Shown here in pieces: positions 34,832-43,428 of a stretch of DNA of 64,000 nt. Position numbers and translations under genes: made by a program. Numbering within the stretch: the first letter of the stretch is position 1; every line of letters starts with the position of its first letter. A model generated the notes under the pieces. That model was given only the letters and a program-made list of their open reading frames with translations. It had not been told where the DNA came from and ran no database searches. This DNA is from RPQJ01 sp963706755 (GTDB lineage: Bacteria > Pseudomonadota > Gammaproteobacteria > Steroidobacterales > Steroidobacteraceae): the NCBI GenBank assembly GCA_963706755.1, contig CAVPNH010000016.1:186001-250000 (forward strand), read 5' to 3'.

Positions 34832-34850
34832 GACAATGAGAATCATTCGC
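34832..34850. promoter_or_regulatory. Candidate Fur box between the HiPIP and flippase-like genes
   Basis: GACAATGAGAATCATTCGC matches 15 of 19 positions of the E. coli Fur consensus, including the AATGA-x-AATCATT core. It is 149 bases upstream of hip and 48 bases upstream of the divergent gene, so it could act on either. Confidence 0.55.
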
Positions 34851-34885
34851 TTCCAGTATCTTCCCTTCGGCCCGGACGACCCAAC

Positions 34886-34891
34886 TAGAAT
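34886..34891 (+). promoter_or_regulatory. -10-like hexamer giving a leaderless start
   Basis: TAGAAT ends seven bases before ATG 34898, where transcription would start on or next to the start codon. No ribosome-binding site is visible upstream of the ATG, which fits leaderless translation. Confidence 0.35.
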
Positions 34892-34897
34892 CCGTGC

Positions 34898-35944
34898 ATG
34901 ACCGACCCACGCCGCAACCGGATCAAGGCCGCCCTCGGCGTGGGCGCGAGCGTGCTGATCGCCGGCCTCGCGTTCTGGGTGCTGTACAGGACCTTCCAGC
35001 GCATCAGTTTCGCGCAGGTCGTAGACGAGATGCGCAATGCGCGCGTCGACGCGCTGTTCGCCGCTGCCGCCTGCGCATTCGGCGCGCTGTTCATGCTCTC
35101 GCTCTACGAAATGGTCGTGGTTCGGTACGTGAAGCACAGCGTCGGCCGCGCGAAGGCGATCATCACGGCGCTCATCACGTATCCGCTCGGGCACGCCGTG
35201 GGCCAGGCGATGCTGAGCGGCGGGGCGCTGCGCTACCGCATGTACACGCCAGCCGGCTTCACCGCCATGGAGGTCGGCGCGACCGCCCTGCTCTGCAACC
35301 TGCCGTATGCGCTCGGCTTCGGGCTGCTGTTCGACATCGCGCTCGTGTCGAGCGCCGACGCGCTGTCGCCGCTCTTCAAGATCTCGGCTGCCTGGGTCTT
35401 TGCGCTTGGTTGCATCGGGTTGGCCAAGGACGCCGGCTACCTGATTTTCGTGTGGCTGCGCAAGGCTCCCATCCGGATCGGCGGCTGGTCGGTGAGCATG
35501 CCGACGATCCGGCTGACGCTGCTGCAGTTGGTCGTGGGAGTCATCGACGTGATCTGCGTTTCGTCGGTGCTGTACCTGCTGCTGCCGGAGTCGGCCGGGC
35601 TCGCGTACCTGCCGTTTCTCGCCGTGTACCTGGCGAGCGTCTTCATCGGCGTCCTGAGCCACGTCCCCGCCGGGCTGGGCGTGATCGAGTCCATGCTGCT
35701 GCTGCTGCTGCCCGACGTCCCGCCCGCCGAACTGCTCGCGTCGGTGCTGCTCTATCGAGTGATCTACGAGGTCCTGCCGTTGCTGTTCTCGCTCTCGCTG
35801 TGGGGCGGATACGAGCTGTTCGCCGACGACGGCGCGCGCATGCGCCTGATGCGCCCGACCGCCGTGCTCAGATCGCTCGCCCGGGCGCGGGCTCAGCGGC
35901 GCAGGAGCGGTGCCGAGAGGCCGATCATCGACAAGAGCGAGTGA
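34898..35944 (+). CDS. Lysylphosphatidylglycerol synthetase/UPF0104 family membrane protein
   Basis: 348 aa with about eight predicted membrane helices and an acidic N-terminal loop. It matches the membrane (flippase-like) half of the MprF/AglD/UPF0104 family: GAVLR-like SGGALRYRMYTPAGFT, SHVPAGLGVIESMLLLLLP and the helix YLASVFIGVLSHVP. The catalytic aminoacyl-transferase domain of MprF is absent, so it probably moves lipids across the inner membrane or acts with another protein. Its last 52 bases overlap the convergent FAD oxidoreductase gene. The start has no ribosome site (see the promoter feature). Confidence 0.78.
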   Translation: MTDPRRNRIKAALGVGASVLIAGLAFWVLYRTFQRISFAQVVDEMRNARVDALFAAAACAFGALFMLSLYEMVVVRYVKHSVGRAKAIITALITYPLGHAVGQAMLSGGALRYRMYTPAGFTAMEVGATALLCNLPYALGFGLLFDIALVSSADALSPLFKISAAWVFALGCIGLAKDAGYLIFVWLRKAPIRIGGWSVSMPTIRLTLLQLVVGVIDVICVSSVLYLLLPESAGLAYLPFLAVYLASVFIGVLSHVPAGLGVIESMLLLLLPDVPPAELLASVLLYRVIYEVLPLLFSLSLWGGYELFADDGARMRLMRPTAVLRSLARARAQRRRSGAERPIIDKSE

Positions 35945-36897
35945 GCGAGCGTGCGGCCGCTCTCGTAGGCGGCCTCGACGCGCGGCGCGATGCACCAGTC
36001 GCCGCAGGCGCCTGCAGATGTCTCCTCGTCCACGAGGCAGGGCAGGCCGAGCGGCTGCTCGACCAGCGCGTGCCGCCAGCGGTGCGCGAGCAGGCAGACG
36101 GGCTCGGGCAGCGAAGTTCCCAGCGCCGTCGAGAATTCCGCGAGCAGCAGTCGCGCCACGTCGCGCACGTCCGCCTCGAGATGCTCGAGCGACCACCCCG
36201 CCGAGGCGTGCACGACCCAGGACTGCGGCCCGGCCGGCCGCCCCGGCTTGCTCGAGTCGCAGCTGGCCCAGGTGAGCGCGCCGCTGGTCCAGCGCCGCAC
36301 CTCCGCGCCCGCGTCCACCGGCTGCTCGAACGCCATCATCGCCGTCCAGCACGGTCTCATGCGCACTCCGGCGAGGTGCCTGAACGCGCGCCCGTGCGGC
36401 CCGAGCAGGGTGAGCGCCTGCGGCGCCGGAACCGCCACGCCGATCGCGTCGAATACCTGGTCGAGGCGGCCCGCGTCGGTGCGCAGTTCCCAGCCGCGCT
36501 GGCCGCGCATCAATTCGTGAACCTTGACTCCCGCCCGCAGGTCGATGCCGCGCGAGAGCGGCCGGACGAACGCGCTCATGCCCGGCGTGCCCACGTGCCA
36601 CTCGTCGATCGGCTCGGCCCACGATCGGTCGTCCTCGAGGATCCTGGGCCTCCACGGTGCCGCCACTCCCGCGCGTCCGGCGACCCCGAGGTAGTGCACG
36701 AAGGATCGGCTGCGGGCCGCGACGTACTGGGCGCCGTGGTCGAAGGCGAAGTTGCCCGAGTGGCGCGTGCCCAGCCGACCGCCCATCGTCCTCGAGCGCT
36801 CGAACAGCGTGACGTTGGCGTCCGCCCTGGAAAGCTCCCGCGCACAGGCGAGTCCTGCCATGCCCGCCCCGATGATCGCGATCCTGCCCTTGTCCAC
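35893..36897 (-). CDS. NAD(P)/FAD-dependent oxidoreductase, renalase-like
   Basis: 334 aa. The N-terminal dinucleotide fold is intact (IAIIGAGMAGLACARELS, VTLFERSRTMGGRLGTR), followed by the FDHGAQYV segment of the renalase/amine-oxidase-like group, and a C-terminal CGDWCIAPRVEAAYESGRTLA with a second FAD contact. Members oxidise amines, dihydronicotinamides or unsaturated bonds; the substrate here is unknown. It begins 13 bases after the hemerythrin stop, so it probably is the last gene of the haem-copper operon. The 3' overlap with the flippase-like gene is 52 bases. Confidence 0.8.
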   Translation of the reverse strand: MDKGRIAIIGAGMAGLACARELSRADANVTLFERSRTMGGRLGTRHSGNFAFDHGAQYVAARSRSFVHYLGVAGRAGVAAPWRPRILEDDRSWAEPIDEWHVGTPGMSAFVRPLSRGIDLRAGVKVHELMRGQRGWELRTDAGRLDQVFDAIGVAVPAPQALTLLGPHGRAFRHLAGVRMRPCWTAMMAFEQPVDAGAEVRRWTSGALTWASCDSSKPGRPAGPQSWVVHASAGWSLEHLEADVRDVARLLLAEFSTALGTSLPEPVCLLAHRWRHALVEQPLGLPCLVDEETSAGACGDWCIAPRVEAAYESGRTLAHSLLSMIGLSAPLLRR

Positions 36898-36909
36898 GTC
36901 GATTCCAGG

Positions 36910-37305
36910 TCAGCGTGCGAGTGACTTGTGAAGTTTCGCGTCGTGCGTGCGGAAGTGCGCCGAGAACCATTCGGCGAGGCGTGCCGCGAAGGCGGCCTCG
37001 TCCAGTACGGCGCCGGCAGCGTGTTCGTCCATGAGATCGCGCAGGTCGTCGAGCAGGTGCTCGTGGTCGGCCTTGTGGTCCGTGAGCGCGCCGTAGCCGC
37101 GCGCGCGCATGACCTTCTCCTCCAGCGCGAAGTGCGCGGAGACACCGGCAAGGATCTCGCCGAGGAAACCCTCGACGCGACCGCCGGATGCATCACCAGC
37201 GAATTCCGCGTGCAGTGCGTTGATCAGCTCGATGAGTTCGCGATGCTCGTGATCGACTTCCTCGATCCCGATGCAGAAATCGTCACGCCACTCGAGCAGG
37301 GTCAT
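36910..37305 (-). CDS. Bacteriohemerythrin
   Basis: 131 aa, single domain. The di-iron ligands are in EEVDHEHREL (His21), HFALEEKVM (His and Glu), HKADHEHLL and HFRTHDAKL (His, His, Asp). Hemerythrins bind O2 reversibly and can also bind NO. Its ATG overlaps the stop of the cytochrome b fusion gene (ATGA), so it is translated with the haem-copper operon. A role in delivering O2 or NO to the membrane enzyme, or in protecting it, is an inference. Confidence 0.92.
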   Translation of the reverse strand: MTLLEWRDDFCIGIEEVDHEHRELIELINALHAEFAGDASGGRVEGFLGEILAGVSAHFALEEKVMRARGYGALTDHKADHEHLLDDLRDLMDEHAAGAVLDEAAFAARLAEWFSAHFRTHDAKLHKSLAR

Positions 37306-39413
37306 GGCGCTCTCCCCGGATTTCGGCCGCGCACCGCGCGGTCGAAGACGAAACCGCCGTCCGCCGCGCTGAAATCGACTACGAAATTCTGGCCGGGCAC
37401 GAAGTCCACGACCTCTGAACCCGTGTAGGCGAAGCCCTGGTGCTCGCCGTTGTCCCGGAGGCGTGCGTCGAGGCGGTGCCGGCCCGCCGGGACCTCGAAG
37501 CGCGCGTACACCGATGATGGGCCGTCATCCCACAGCCCCGCGGGCTCATGCGTGCCCCGGTACAGCGGCTGGCCGTCGAGGTCGAGTTCGACGGTCACGG
37601 GCCAGCGCCCGCGCGCGCAGTCGGTGGCCCGGCGCCGGTTGACTGATGTCTTCGCCAGCTCCGCGGAGGTGTAGTGCCGGCAGGCAACCAGCGGCTGGCC
37701 CGCGTGAATGAAGCTCAGCTTGAGGAGCGCCTGGTCCGGGCCCAGGTACGTGAACGCCGGCTGGGTCGCGAAATAGCCGACGAAGGCGGCCATCGCCGCG
37801 TAGGCCACGAACTGTCCTGCGTAGCGTGCGGGGACCGGCCACTCGCCCGGTTTCGCGCGCCACGCGGCGCGGCCCGCGGACTTCACGGGCGGTGCGCCCT
37901 CCCGCGTCTCGAGGTGCGCACGGAACTGCCTGAGCGCCTCGCGCAGCGAGCCCCGTCGCGCAGGGTTGTTCCAGGACACGGCGATGCGATCGCGCGACAC
38001 CCGGTCGCGCAGGTTGGGGTCGCGCTCGTTTGCGATGCGTTGCTCGGTGAACTGGTCGCCGAGCCGCTCGAAGCAGTCGTGCTCGGCGCAGCCGGAGACC
38101 AGCACGCCGTCCGCGTGGCCGCGCGACAGCAGGAAATCGAGGAAGGGGGGCGGCAGCATCCCGACGCAGGGCAGCGAAATCACCGCCGTGGACGTGTCCG
38201 CGAGCGCGGCGGAGCCCGCGTCGTGCGTGCAGCCGAAGACGATGATGCGGGGCGCGCCCGCGAGCTTCGCTGCGGCTGCGACCACTTCCTCGCGCAGCGC
38301 GGCGACGCTGCGGCCCGGCAGCTCGATGCCCGCCGTCAGTTCACCCGCGCTGCGGAATGGCGTTGCGGTCGGGCAGGCACCGACGCAGATCCCGCAGCTC
38401 ATGCACATGTTCTCGACGACCTGGGCCTCCTGCTCGTATTTCGTGCCGTCGCTGCGCGCGACCATCGTGATCGCGCCGAACGGGCAGTCGGCGAAGCAGC
38501 GCCCGCAGCCGTTGCAGTTGGCGAGATCGACGCGGGCGGGCGGCGCCTTGCGCAGCGGCGGCAGCCAGGCGAGCGCGGTCATGAACACGCTGCCCCCGAT
38601 CAGGATGGCCCACAGCGTCCGGCCGCTCATGTGGTCGAGGAGCGGGTAGACGGTGAAGTAGAACCAGTCGAAGCCGATCCGCAGCGGGGAGGTGTCGAGG
38701 TCGGCGGGCGCCTGGCTCAGGGCGGGCCGCACGAGCGACAGCGCGATCAGCGCCGCCAGCGTGCCGATTCCCAGGGCCCGGTGCGGGTTCACGCGCGCGT
38801 GGGCGTGGCGCTGGATGTGGATCCACATGAACAGCAGCATCAGGAGCGGCACGGCGATGTGGATGTACGCCATGAGCGTGAAGAAGCGGCCGCTCAGCCG
38901 CTCGCTGTCGAGGAAGTTGCGGGCAATCGGCTCCGAGAAGATCCCGATGGAGTCCAGCCACTCGGTGGTCGAGACCGCGACGTACTGCGCGAGCTTGTCC
39001 CACACCAGCCAGTAGCCGGTGATGCCGCAGACGTACAGGAACCAGATGAGCGGCACGCCGGTGAGCCACGGGAACCAGCGGTTGCCGCGGATGCGGTCCA
39101 TGGCGAACTCGCGCAGCGCGTGCAGCAGCACGACGACGACGAGGGCGTCGGAGGCGTAGCGGTGCAGGCTGCGCATGATGCCGCCGAGCCACCACTGCTC
39201 CCGGCTCAGCGTCTCCAGCGACTGCCAGGCCTGGGTCACGCCCGTGTCGAAGAACACGTAGACGTAGATGCCGCTCGCCGTGACGATCCAGAACAGGAAC
39301 CAGCCGAGCGTGCCGAGCTGGGTGATCGGATTCAGGCGCGGCCCGAAGACCGTTTCCAGGGCCGACTCGACGGGCAGGAACAGGGCGCGCAGCGCGCGCT
39401 TCAGTGCATTCAC
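37302..39413 (-). CDS. Cytochrome b / double [4Fe-4S] ferredoxin / MvhD-domain fusion protein
   Basis: 703 aa. Residues 1-215 form a cytochrome b N-terminal (bc1/b6-like) unit of four helices with two H-x13-H pairs (SLHRYASDALVVVVLLHALR and YIHIAVPLLMLLFMWIH), so two haems b. A ferredoxin domain with two [4Fe-4S] sets follows (CNGCGRCFADCPFG, CMSCGICVGACPTA). Then comes an MvhD-type domain (FGCTHDAG, LPCVGMLPPPFLDFLL, GCAEHDC), known from hydrogenase/heterodisulfide reductase partners. Two further helices and a periplasmic beta-sandwich (TVELDLDGQPLYRGTHE) end it. It probably moves electrons between quinol and the [4Fe-4S]/MvhD unit. The order and join of these parts is unusual. It lies inside the haem-copper operon. 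Confidence 0.8.
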   Translation of the reverse strand: MNALKRALRALFLPVESALETVFGPRLNPITQLGTLGWFLFWIVTASGIYVYVFFDTGVTQAWQSLETLSREQWWLGGIMRSLHRYASDALVVVVLLHALREFAMDRIRGNRWFPWLTGVPLIWFLYVCGITGYWLVWDKLAQYVAVSTTEWLDSIGIFSEPIARNFLDSERLSGRFFTLMAYIHIAVPLLMLLFMWIHIQRHAHARVNPHRALGIGTLAALIALSLVRPALSQAPADLDTSPLRIGFDWFYFTVYPLLDHMSGRTLWAILIGGSVFMTALAWLPPLRKAPPARVDLANCNGCGRCFADCPFGAITMVARSDGTKYEQEAQVVENMCMSCGICVGACPTATPFRSAGELTAGIELPGRSVAALREEVVAAAAKLAGAPRIIVFGCTHDAGSAALADTSTAVISLPCVGMLPPPFLDFLLSRGHADGVLVSGCAEHDCFERLGDQFTEQRIANERDPNLRDRVSRDRIAVSWNNPARRGSLREALRQFRAHLETREGAPPVKSAGRAAWRAKPGEWPVPARYAGQFVAYAAMAAFVGYFATQPAFTYLGPDQALLKLSFIHAGQPLVACRHYTSAELAKTSVNRRRATDCARGRWPVTVELDLDGQPLYRGTHEPAGLWDDGPSSVYARFEVPAGRHRLDARLRDNGEHQGFAYTGSEVVDFVPGQNFVVDFSAADGGFVFDRAVRGRNPGRAP

Positions 39414-39447
39414 CCAGGACTCCCGGCGGTCGCGCGGTGCGACGGAT

Positions 39448-40242
39448 TCAGCGGACGTTGCGCATTGCCGCTAGGATACCAGCCGCGGCGATGCCGAGCG
39501 CGAGCGCGCCGGCGACGATTTCGACGATCAGCGAGTAGTCGAAGCGATAGCGGCCGCTCGCCGGATCGTAGATCGTGCACACCAGCTTCACGCGATCGAC
39601 CAGGGACGAGAGGCTCGGGCGGCCGACCTTACGGCCCCACACGAGCTTCTTGAGCGGCTCGACGACCGATGGCGGTGCGAAGTCCTCACCGTAGATCTGC
39701 AGCACGATGGTGCCGGACGCGTCGAGGATGCTCGTCTGCGTAACGTGGTCGAAGCCCTTGGGCGACGGGACGAAGGTGAAGCCGGCGTCCCGCGTGAGGC
39801 GCGCCATGTTCGCGGCGTCGGCGCTCGCAAGGTACCAGCCGGGTCCGCCGACCCCGCGCTCGCGCGCGTAGGTCGCCATGCGGTCGGGCGTGTCCCGCGG
39901 CGTATCGAAGCCCACGGTCACGACCGAGAACGCCTGATCGCCGAGTGCGTCGCGCGCGACCTTCACGGTCCCGCGCAGGCGCAGGGTCAGGCTGGGGCAG
40001 ACGTAATAGCAGCTGGTGTAGATGAAACTCAGGACCACCGGTCGCCCGCGCAACTGCTCGAGTGTCAGCGGGGCGCCGCTCGAGTCCGTGAGCGCGTAGC
40101 CCCCGAGTACCCGGCCGATGGCGGCCTGGCTCGTGCGCAGCGCGTCGGCGTCGTCGAGACGCTGTTGCGCCCCGGCAGGGGTCGCCAGCGTGAGAAGCAG
40201 GCCGGCGAGGAATGCACGACCGGCGTGGGCCGCGCCGCGCAT
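39448..40242 (-). CDS. SCO1/SenC family copper chaperone
   Basis: 264 aa. A signal peptide, a thioredoxin-fold SCO domain and a C-terminal membrane anchor (VEIVAGALALGIAAAGILAA) are seen. The copper ligands are Cys-Cys in FIYTSCYYVCPSL (CxxxC) and His in GFDHVTQTS. SCO proteins deliver copper to the CuA site of haem-copper enzymes. SenC genes are found in known NO-reductase-type (sNOR) operons as well as oxidase operons. It starts four bases after the ctaB stop. Confidence 0.9.
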   Translation of the reverse strand: MRGAAHAGRAFLAGLLLTLATPAGAQQRLDDADALRTSQAAIGRVLGGYALTDSSGAPLTLEQLRGRPVVLSFIYTSCYYVCPSLTLRLRGTVKVARDALGDQAFSVVTVGFDTPRDTPDRMATYARERGVGGPGWYLASADAANMARLTRDAGFTFVPSPKGFDHVTQTSILDASGTIVLQIYGEDFAPPSVVEPLKKLVWGRKVGRPSLSSLVDRVKLVCTIYDPASGRYRFDYSLIVEIVAGALALGIAAAGILAAMRNVR

Positions 40243-40245
40243 CGT

Positions 40246-41169
40246 TCAGAAGTGGACCAGGCTGCCGCGGATCGCGCCTTCGACGATGGCGCCCAGGAGC
40301 AGCAGCCCGAGCTGGAGCAGCGATGCGAGGAAGCTGCGGATCGCGTTGCTCGGCGTCTGGCTGTGCGCGAGCAGGTAGGTCCGCTTGATGAAGTACGCGC
40401 CTCCTGCGGCGGCGCAAATGCCGTACAGCCAGCCCGCGCCCCACACGAGGGGTAACAGCGAGAGCGCGACGAGCGGCAGCGTGTGCCAGAAGATGACCTG
40501 GGCCGCGACGCGGTCGCCGAACACTACGGGCAGCATCGGCACGCCGGCATCGGCGTAGTCCTGCCGGTAGTACATGGACAGGCTCCAGAAGTGCGGCGGC
40601 GTCCAGAGGAACAGCACCACGGCGAACGTCCACGCCGCCGGGCCGGGCATGGGGTCGATCGCCGCTGCGCCTGCGAGCACGGCGAAGCTGCCGGCGAGCC
40701 CGCCGACCACGATGTTCACCCACGTGCGGCGCTTGAGCCACATCGTGTAGACGACGCCGTAGGTGAACGCCCCGAGGAACACGTAGGCGGCGGCGAGCCA
40801 GTTGGTCGCGAGTCCCGCGAGCGTGACGGCGGACACCAGGAGCCCGGCCACGAGCAGGTACCAGCCCGTGCCACCGGCGAGCGTGCCCGTGACGAACGGG
40901 CGCGACCTGGTGCGCGACATCCGCGCATCGAGGTCGCGTTCGGCGAGGTGGTTGAGTGCGCCCGCCGCACCCGCGGCCACGAAGATCGCAACCGCCAGGG
41001 ACAGGAGTTCGCGCCAGCCCAGCCCGCGGCCACCGGCCATCACCACGCCGGCCATGCCGGCGAGCATGATCTCCAGGCCGATGCGCGGCTTGAAGACCTC
41101 GGCCGCACTGCGCCAGGCGGCGCGCACCGGCGCAGTCGCGTCCTGCGGGGCCGTCGCGACGCCGCTCAT
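40246..41169 (-). CDS. ctaB: Protohaem IX farnesyltransferase (haem O synthase)
   Basis: 307 aa, UbiA-fold, about eight helices. The Asp motif is NHLAERDLDARMSRTRSRPF (N-x-x-x-D-x-x-x-D) and the second loop is FFNVAG-like WTPPHFWSL, with YRQDYADAGVPMLPVVFG. It adds a farnesyl group to haem B to make haem O. No ctaA (haem A synthase) is seen in this window, so whether the oxidase uses haem O or haem A is open. It follows the catalytic subunit gene by four bases. Confidence 0.92.
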   Translation of the reverse strand: MSGVATAPQDATAPVRAAWRSAAEVFKPRIGLEIMLAGMAGVVMAGGRGLGWRELLSLAVAIFVAAGAAGALNHLAERDLDARMSRTRSRPFVTGTLAGGTGWYLLVAGLLVSAVTLAGLATNWLAAAYVFLGAFTYGVVYTMWLKRRTWVNIVVGGLAGSFAVLAGAAAIDPMPGPAAWTFAVVLFLWTPPHFWSLSMYYRQDYADAGVPMLPVVFGDRVAAQVIFWHTLPLVALSLLPLVWGAGWLYGICAAAGGAYFIKRTYLLAHSQTPSNAIRSFLASLLQLGLLLLGAIVEGAIRGSLVHF

Positions 41170-41173
41170 TGCA

Positions 41174-42868
41174 TCACTTCAGCGGCCAGAGTTCCGCGAG
41201 GTACTTCCAGTTGACGTAGTAGTAGAGCACGAACGACACGAAGAACACGCCGACCAGCACCACCGTGCCCGGGATCTTGAGCGTTCCCTCGTTGCCGTAG
41301 TGCGCCACCGCCGCCGCCGACTTCGAGCCGGTCACGGGCCCCAGCTGCACCTTCTCGTTGTCACCGATGCGGCGGCCGAAGAAGGCTGTGCACACGGTCA
41401 CGAGGATGTACATCCCGCCACCGATCGCCGCCACGCAGGCGAAGATGCCGTTCAGGGCCATCATCAGGAAGGCGGCAGGCGCGAACTGGAACGTCGTGAG
41501 CGCGTCGGCGAAGGTGATGTCCCAGTGCCGGCGCGGCACGCCGAGCGTGCCAGCCCCCATCATGAAGAGCGAGATCCCCGCGACGCCGATGGCGAACATG
41601 TACGGCTGCAGCTGCGCGATCTTCGGGAACATGATTTCCCGCCGGAAGATGAGCGGCAGCACGAGGTAGGTGATGGCCATGAACGCAAGCGTCGTGCCCG
41701 CGACCACCGTCGCGTGGAAGTGACCCGGCACGTACAGCGTGTTGTGCATGATCAGGTTGATCTGCTCGGTGCCCATCACCACGCCGGAGATGCCGCCGAG
41801 GAAGCCGAACAGCACCAGCGACAGGAACATGCCGGCGAACGCCGGGTTGCCCCAGGGCGCCTTGCGCAGCCACTCGAACAGGCCCTTGTCGAAGCCACGC
41901 GCACGCTGCGCCGCCTCGATGCCGCCCGGCACGGTGAGGGCGTGGATCATGCTGCCGAGCACCGCGAGGTACATGGCGTAGCTGGTGTTGAAGATCTTCC
42001 AGCTCGAGCTCACGCCGGGCTCGACCAGCATGTGGTGCGCGCTCGCGAGCTGCAGGAAGAGGATGTACATGAGGAAGCCCATGCGGCTCACTTTCTCGGA
42101 GATCGGCTTGGCCCCGAGCACCAGCGCGCCGATCCCGTACCACACGGCAACCTGGGCCGAGACGTTGATCTGCTGCGACGAGTGGCCCATGCCCCACCAG
42201 ACCAGCTTGTACATGAGCGGGTCGACGCCGTTGATGAGCCCGAGCGACCAGAGCAGGGTCGGGATCAGGATGATTGCGCCACAGGCGAGCGTGAACACCG
42301 CGATGATCGCGGCCGTGATCGCGCCGAAGGTCACGAGGGGTACCGAGCCTTCGTAAGTCTTGTCCTCCTTGGCAATCACCAGTGTGCCGAAGAAGACGAA
42401 GCAGCCGATCAGCGCCCCGACCGCGAACAGGATCAGGCCGAGGTAGAACCACGGCGACGCCTGCAGCGGCGGGTACGACGTGAACATCACCGAGGAGTTT
42501 CCGGCGAGCACCGTGACGTTGGTGATGAGCGCCCCGGCGAGCATCAGCCCGAACTGCGTCCAGGCCCAGCGCGGCGCCGCGAGCCGGCTGTTCAGCAGGA
42601 CCGCGGAGGCGAAGTAGAGGATCGCCATCTCGAAGAAGATGATCCACGCGAGCAGCACGTCGAAGCCGTGCGCCGTGAGCGCGAGGTAGAACCAGTCTGC
42701 GGGCAGCAGGTGCACGGTCGGCCAGCGCGTGAGCGCGACCGACAGGCCGAACAGTCCGCCGATCAGCAGGAAGACGACCGCGACCACGGCGTTGGCCTTG
42801 ATCAGGTTCTCCGCCGAGCGGTCCACCTTGAGGCCCGTGGTCGGGCAGGTGCGGAAGTTGTTGCTCAT
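41174..42868 (-). CDS. B-family haem-copper catalytic subunit; probable nitric oxide reductase (eNOR/sNOR/gNOR-like)
   Basis: 564 aa, close to Thermus ba3 subunit I in length and helix pattern. Haem ligands: His67 (TAHGFDVLLAW), His383 and His385 (VPGHFHATVV). CuB ligands: His229, His278 and His279 (ASAHHMLVEPG). In helix VI, where oxygen reductases have H-x3-Y (Tyr237 in ba3), this protein reads HSSQQ, so Tyr is replaced by Gln233 (codon 42170-42172 on the plus strand). This loss is known from haem-copper NO reductases and not from oxygen reductases. Genes for subunit II and a small subunit precede it; ctaB and SCO follow. The alternative, an oxygen reductase with an unusual active site, cannot be excluded without biochemistry. 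Confidence 0.72.
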   Translation of the reverse strand: MSNNFRTCPTTGLKVDRSAENLIKANAVVAVVFLLIGGLFGLSVALTRWPTVHLLPADWFYLALTAHGFDVLLAWIIFFEMAILYFASAVLLNSRLAAPRWAWTQFGLMLAGALITNVTVLAGNSSVMFTSYPPLQASPWFYLGLILFAVGALIGCFVFFGTLVIAKEDKTYEGSVPLVTFGAITAAIIAVFTLACGAIILIPTLLWSLGLINGVDPLMYKLVWWGMGHSSQQINVSAQVAVWYGIGALVLGAKPISEKVSRMGFLMYILFLQLASAHHMLVEPGVSSSWKIFNTSYAMYLAVLGSMIHALTVPGGIEAAQRARGFDKGLFEWLRKAPWGNPAFAGMFLSLVLFGFLGGISGVVMGTEQINLIMHNTLYVPGHFHATVVAGTTLAFMAITYLVLPLIFRREIMFPKIAQLQPYMFAIGVAGISLFMMGAGTLGVPRRHWDITFADALTTFQFAPAAFLMMALNGIFACVAAIGGGMYILVTVCTAFFGRRIGDNEKVQLGPVTGSKSAAAVAHYGNEGTLKIPGTVVLVGVFFVSFVLYYYVNWKYLAELWPLK

Positions 42869-42878
42869 GCGGTGTTCC

Positions 42879-43418
42879 TCAGGTCCTGTCGGTCACGTAG
42901 ATCCGGCCGGTCATCGTGTGATGGCCGAATCCGCAGTACTCGTTGCAGACGATGCCGAATGTGCCGGACGTCGTGGGCGTGACGTTCACGACCATTTCGT
43001 AGCCGGGATGCACCTGGATGTTGATGTTGAGCGGCTGCAGCGAGAAGCCGTGCTGCAGGTCGATGGAGGAGAGGTGCAGGCGGTAGGACTGGCCCTTCTC
43101 GAGCTCGAGCATCGGCCACCACATGTACACGCGTCCCATGAGGTACACGTCGCTGCCCGGCGGCGGGTGCACGACCGGGAAGGCGCCTTCCTGCCGCACC
43201 GTGTGGGCGGCAATCATCGTGTCCACCTTCGCCGCGTACTGTGCGGGCTGGATGCGGTAGGCCTCGTTCGACAGGTTCTGCTTGCCGACGGCGTGCCACC
43301 AGATCATGGTGAAGAACATCGTCAGCCCCCACAGGAAGGCGACGATGACCCAGATCAGCTCGACCTTGTGGATCGGCTCTTTCCACCAGATGCGTGTGCT
43401 GGGAGGAGTTACGGACAT
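42879..43418 (-). CDS. Haem-copper subunit II with intact CuA site
   Basis: 179 aa. One N-terminal helix (ELIWVIVAFLWGLTMFFTMIWW) anchors a cupredoxin domain. The CuA ligands are complete: His in SSIDLQHGF and Cys158, Cys162, His166 and Met169 in CNEYCGFGHHTM, in the same spacing as ba3 (CNQYCGLGHQNM). It passes electrons from a periplasmic donor to the catalytic subunit. The presence of CuA rules out cNOR/qNOR as the parent group and fits B-family oxygen reductases or eNOR/sNOR. It begins ten bases after the small subunit stop. Confidence 0.9.
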   Translation of the reverse strand: MSVTPPSTRIWWKEPIHKVELIWVIVAFLWGLTMFFTMIWWHAVGKQNLSNEAYRIQPAQYAAKVDTMIAAHTVRQEGAFPVVHPPPGSDVYLMGRVYMWWPMLELEKGQSYRLHLSSIDLQHGFSLQPLNINIQVHPGYEMVVNVTPTTSGTFGIVCNEYCGFGHHTMTGRIYVTDRT

Positions 43419-43428
43419 GGATCAGCCC

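Noticed and set aside
34766..36970. A 734-codon open frame on the minus strand across the flippase-like gene and FAD oxidoreductase.
   Set aside because: Composition is Arg/Ala/Gly-rich with no domain; it is the high-GC shadow of real genes in other frames, which have clear family motifs.
40802..42982. A 726-codon plus-strand open frame opposite ctaB and the haem-copper genes.
   Set aside because: His/Arg/Glu-rich antisense shadow; the minus-strand genes have complete catalytic motifs and a coherent operon.
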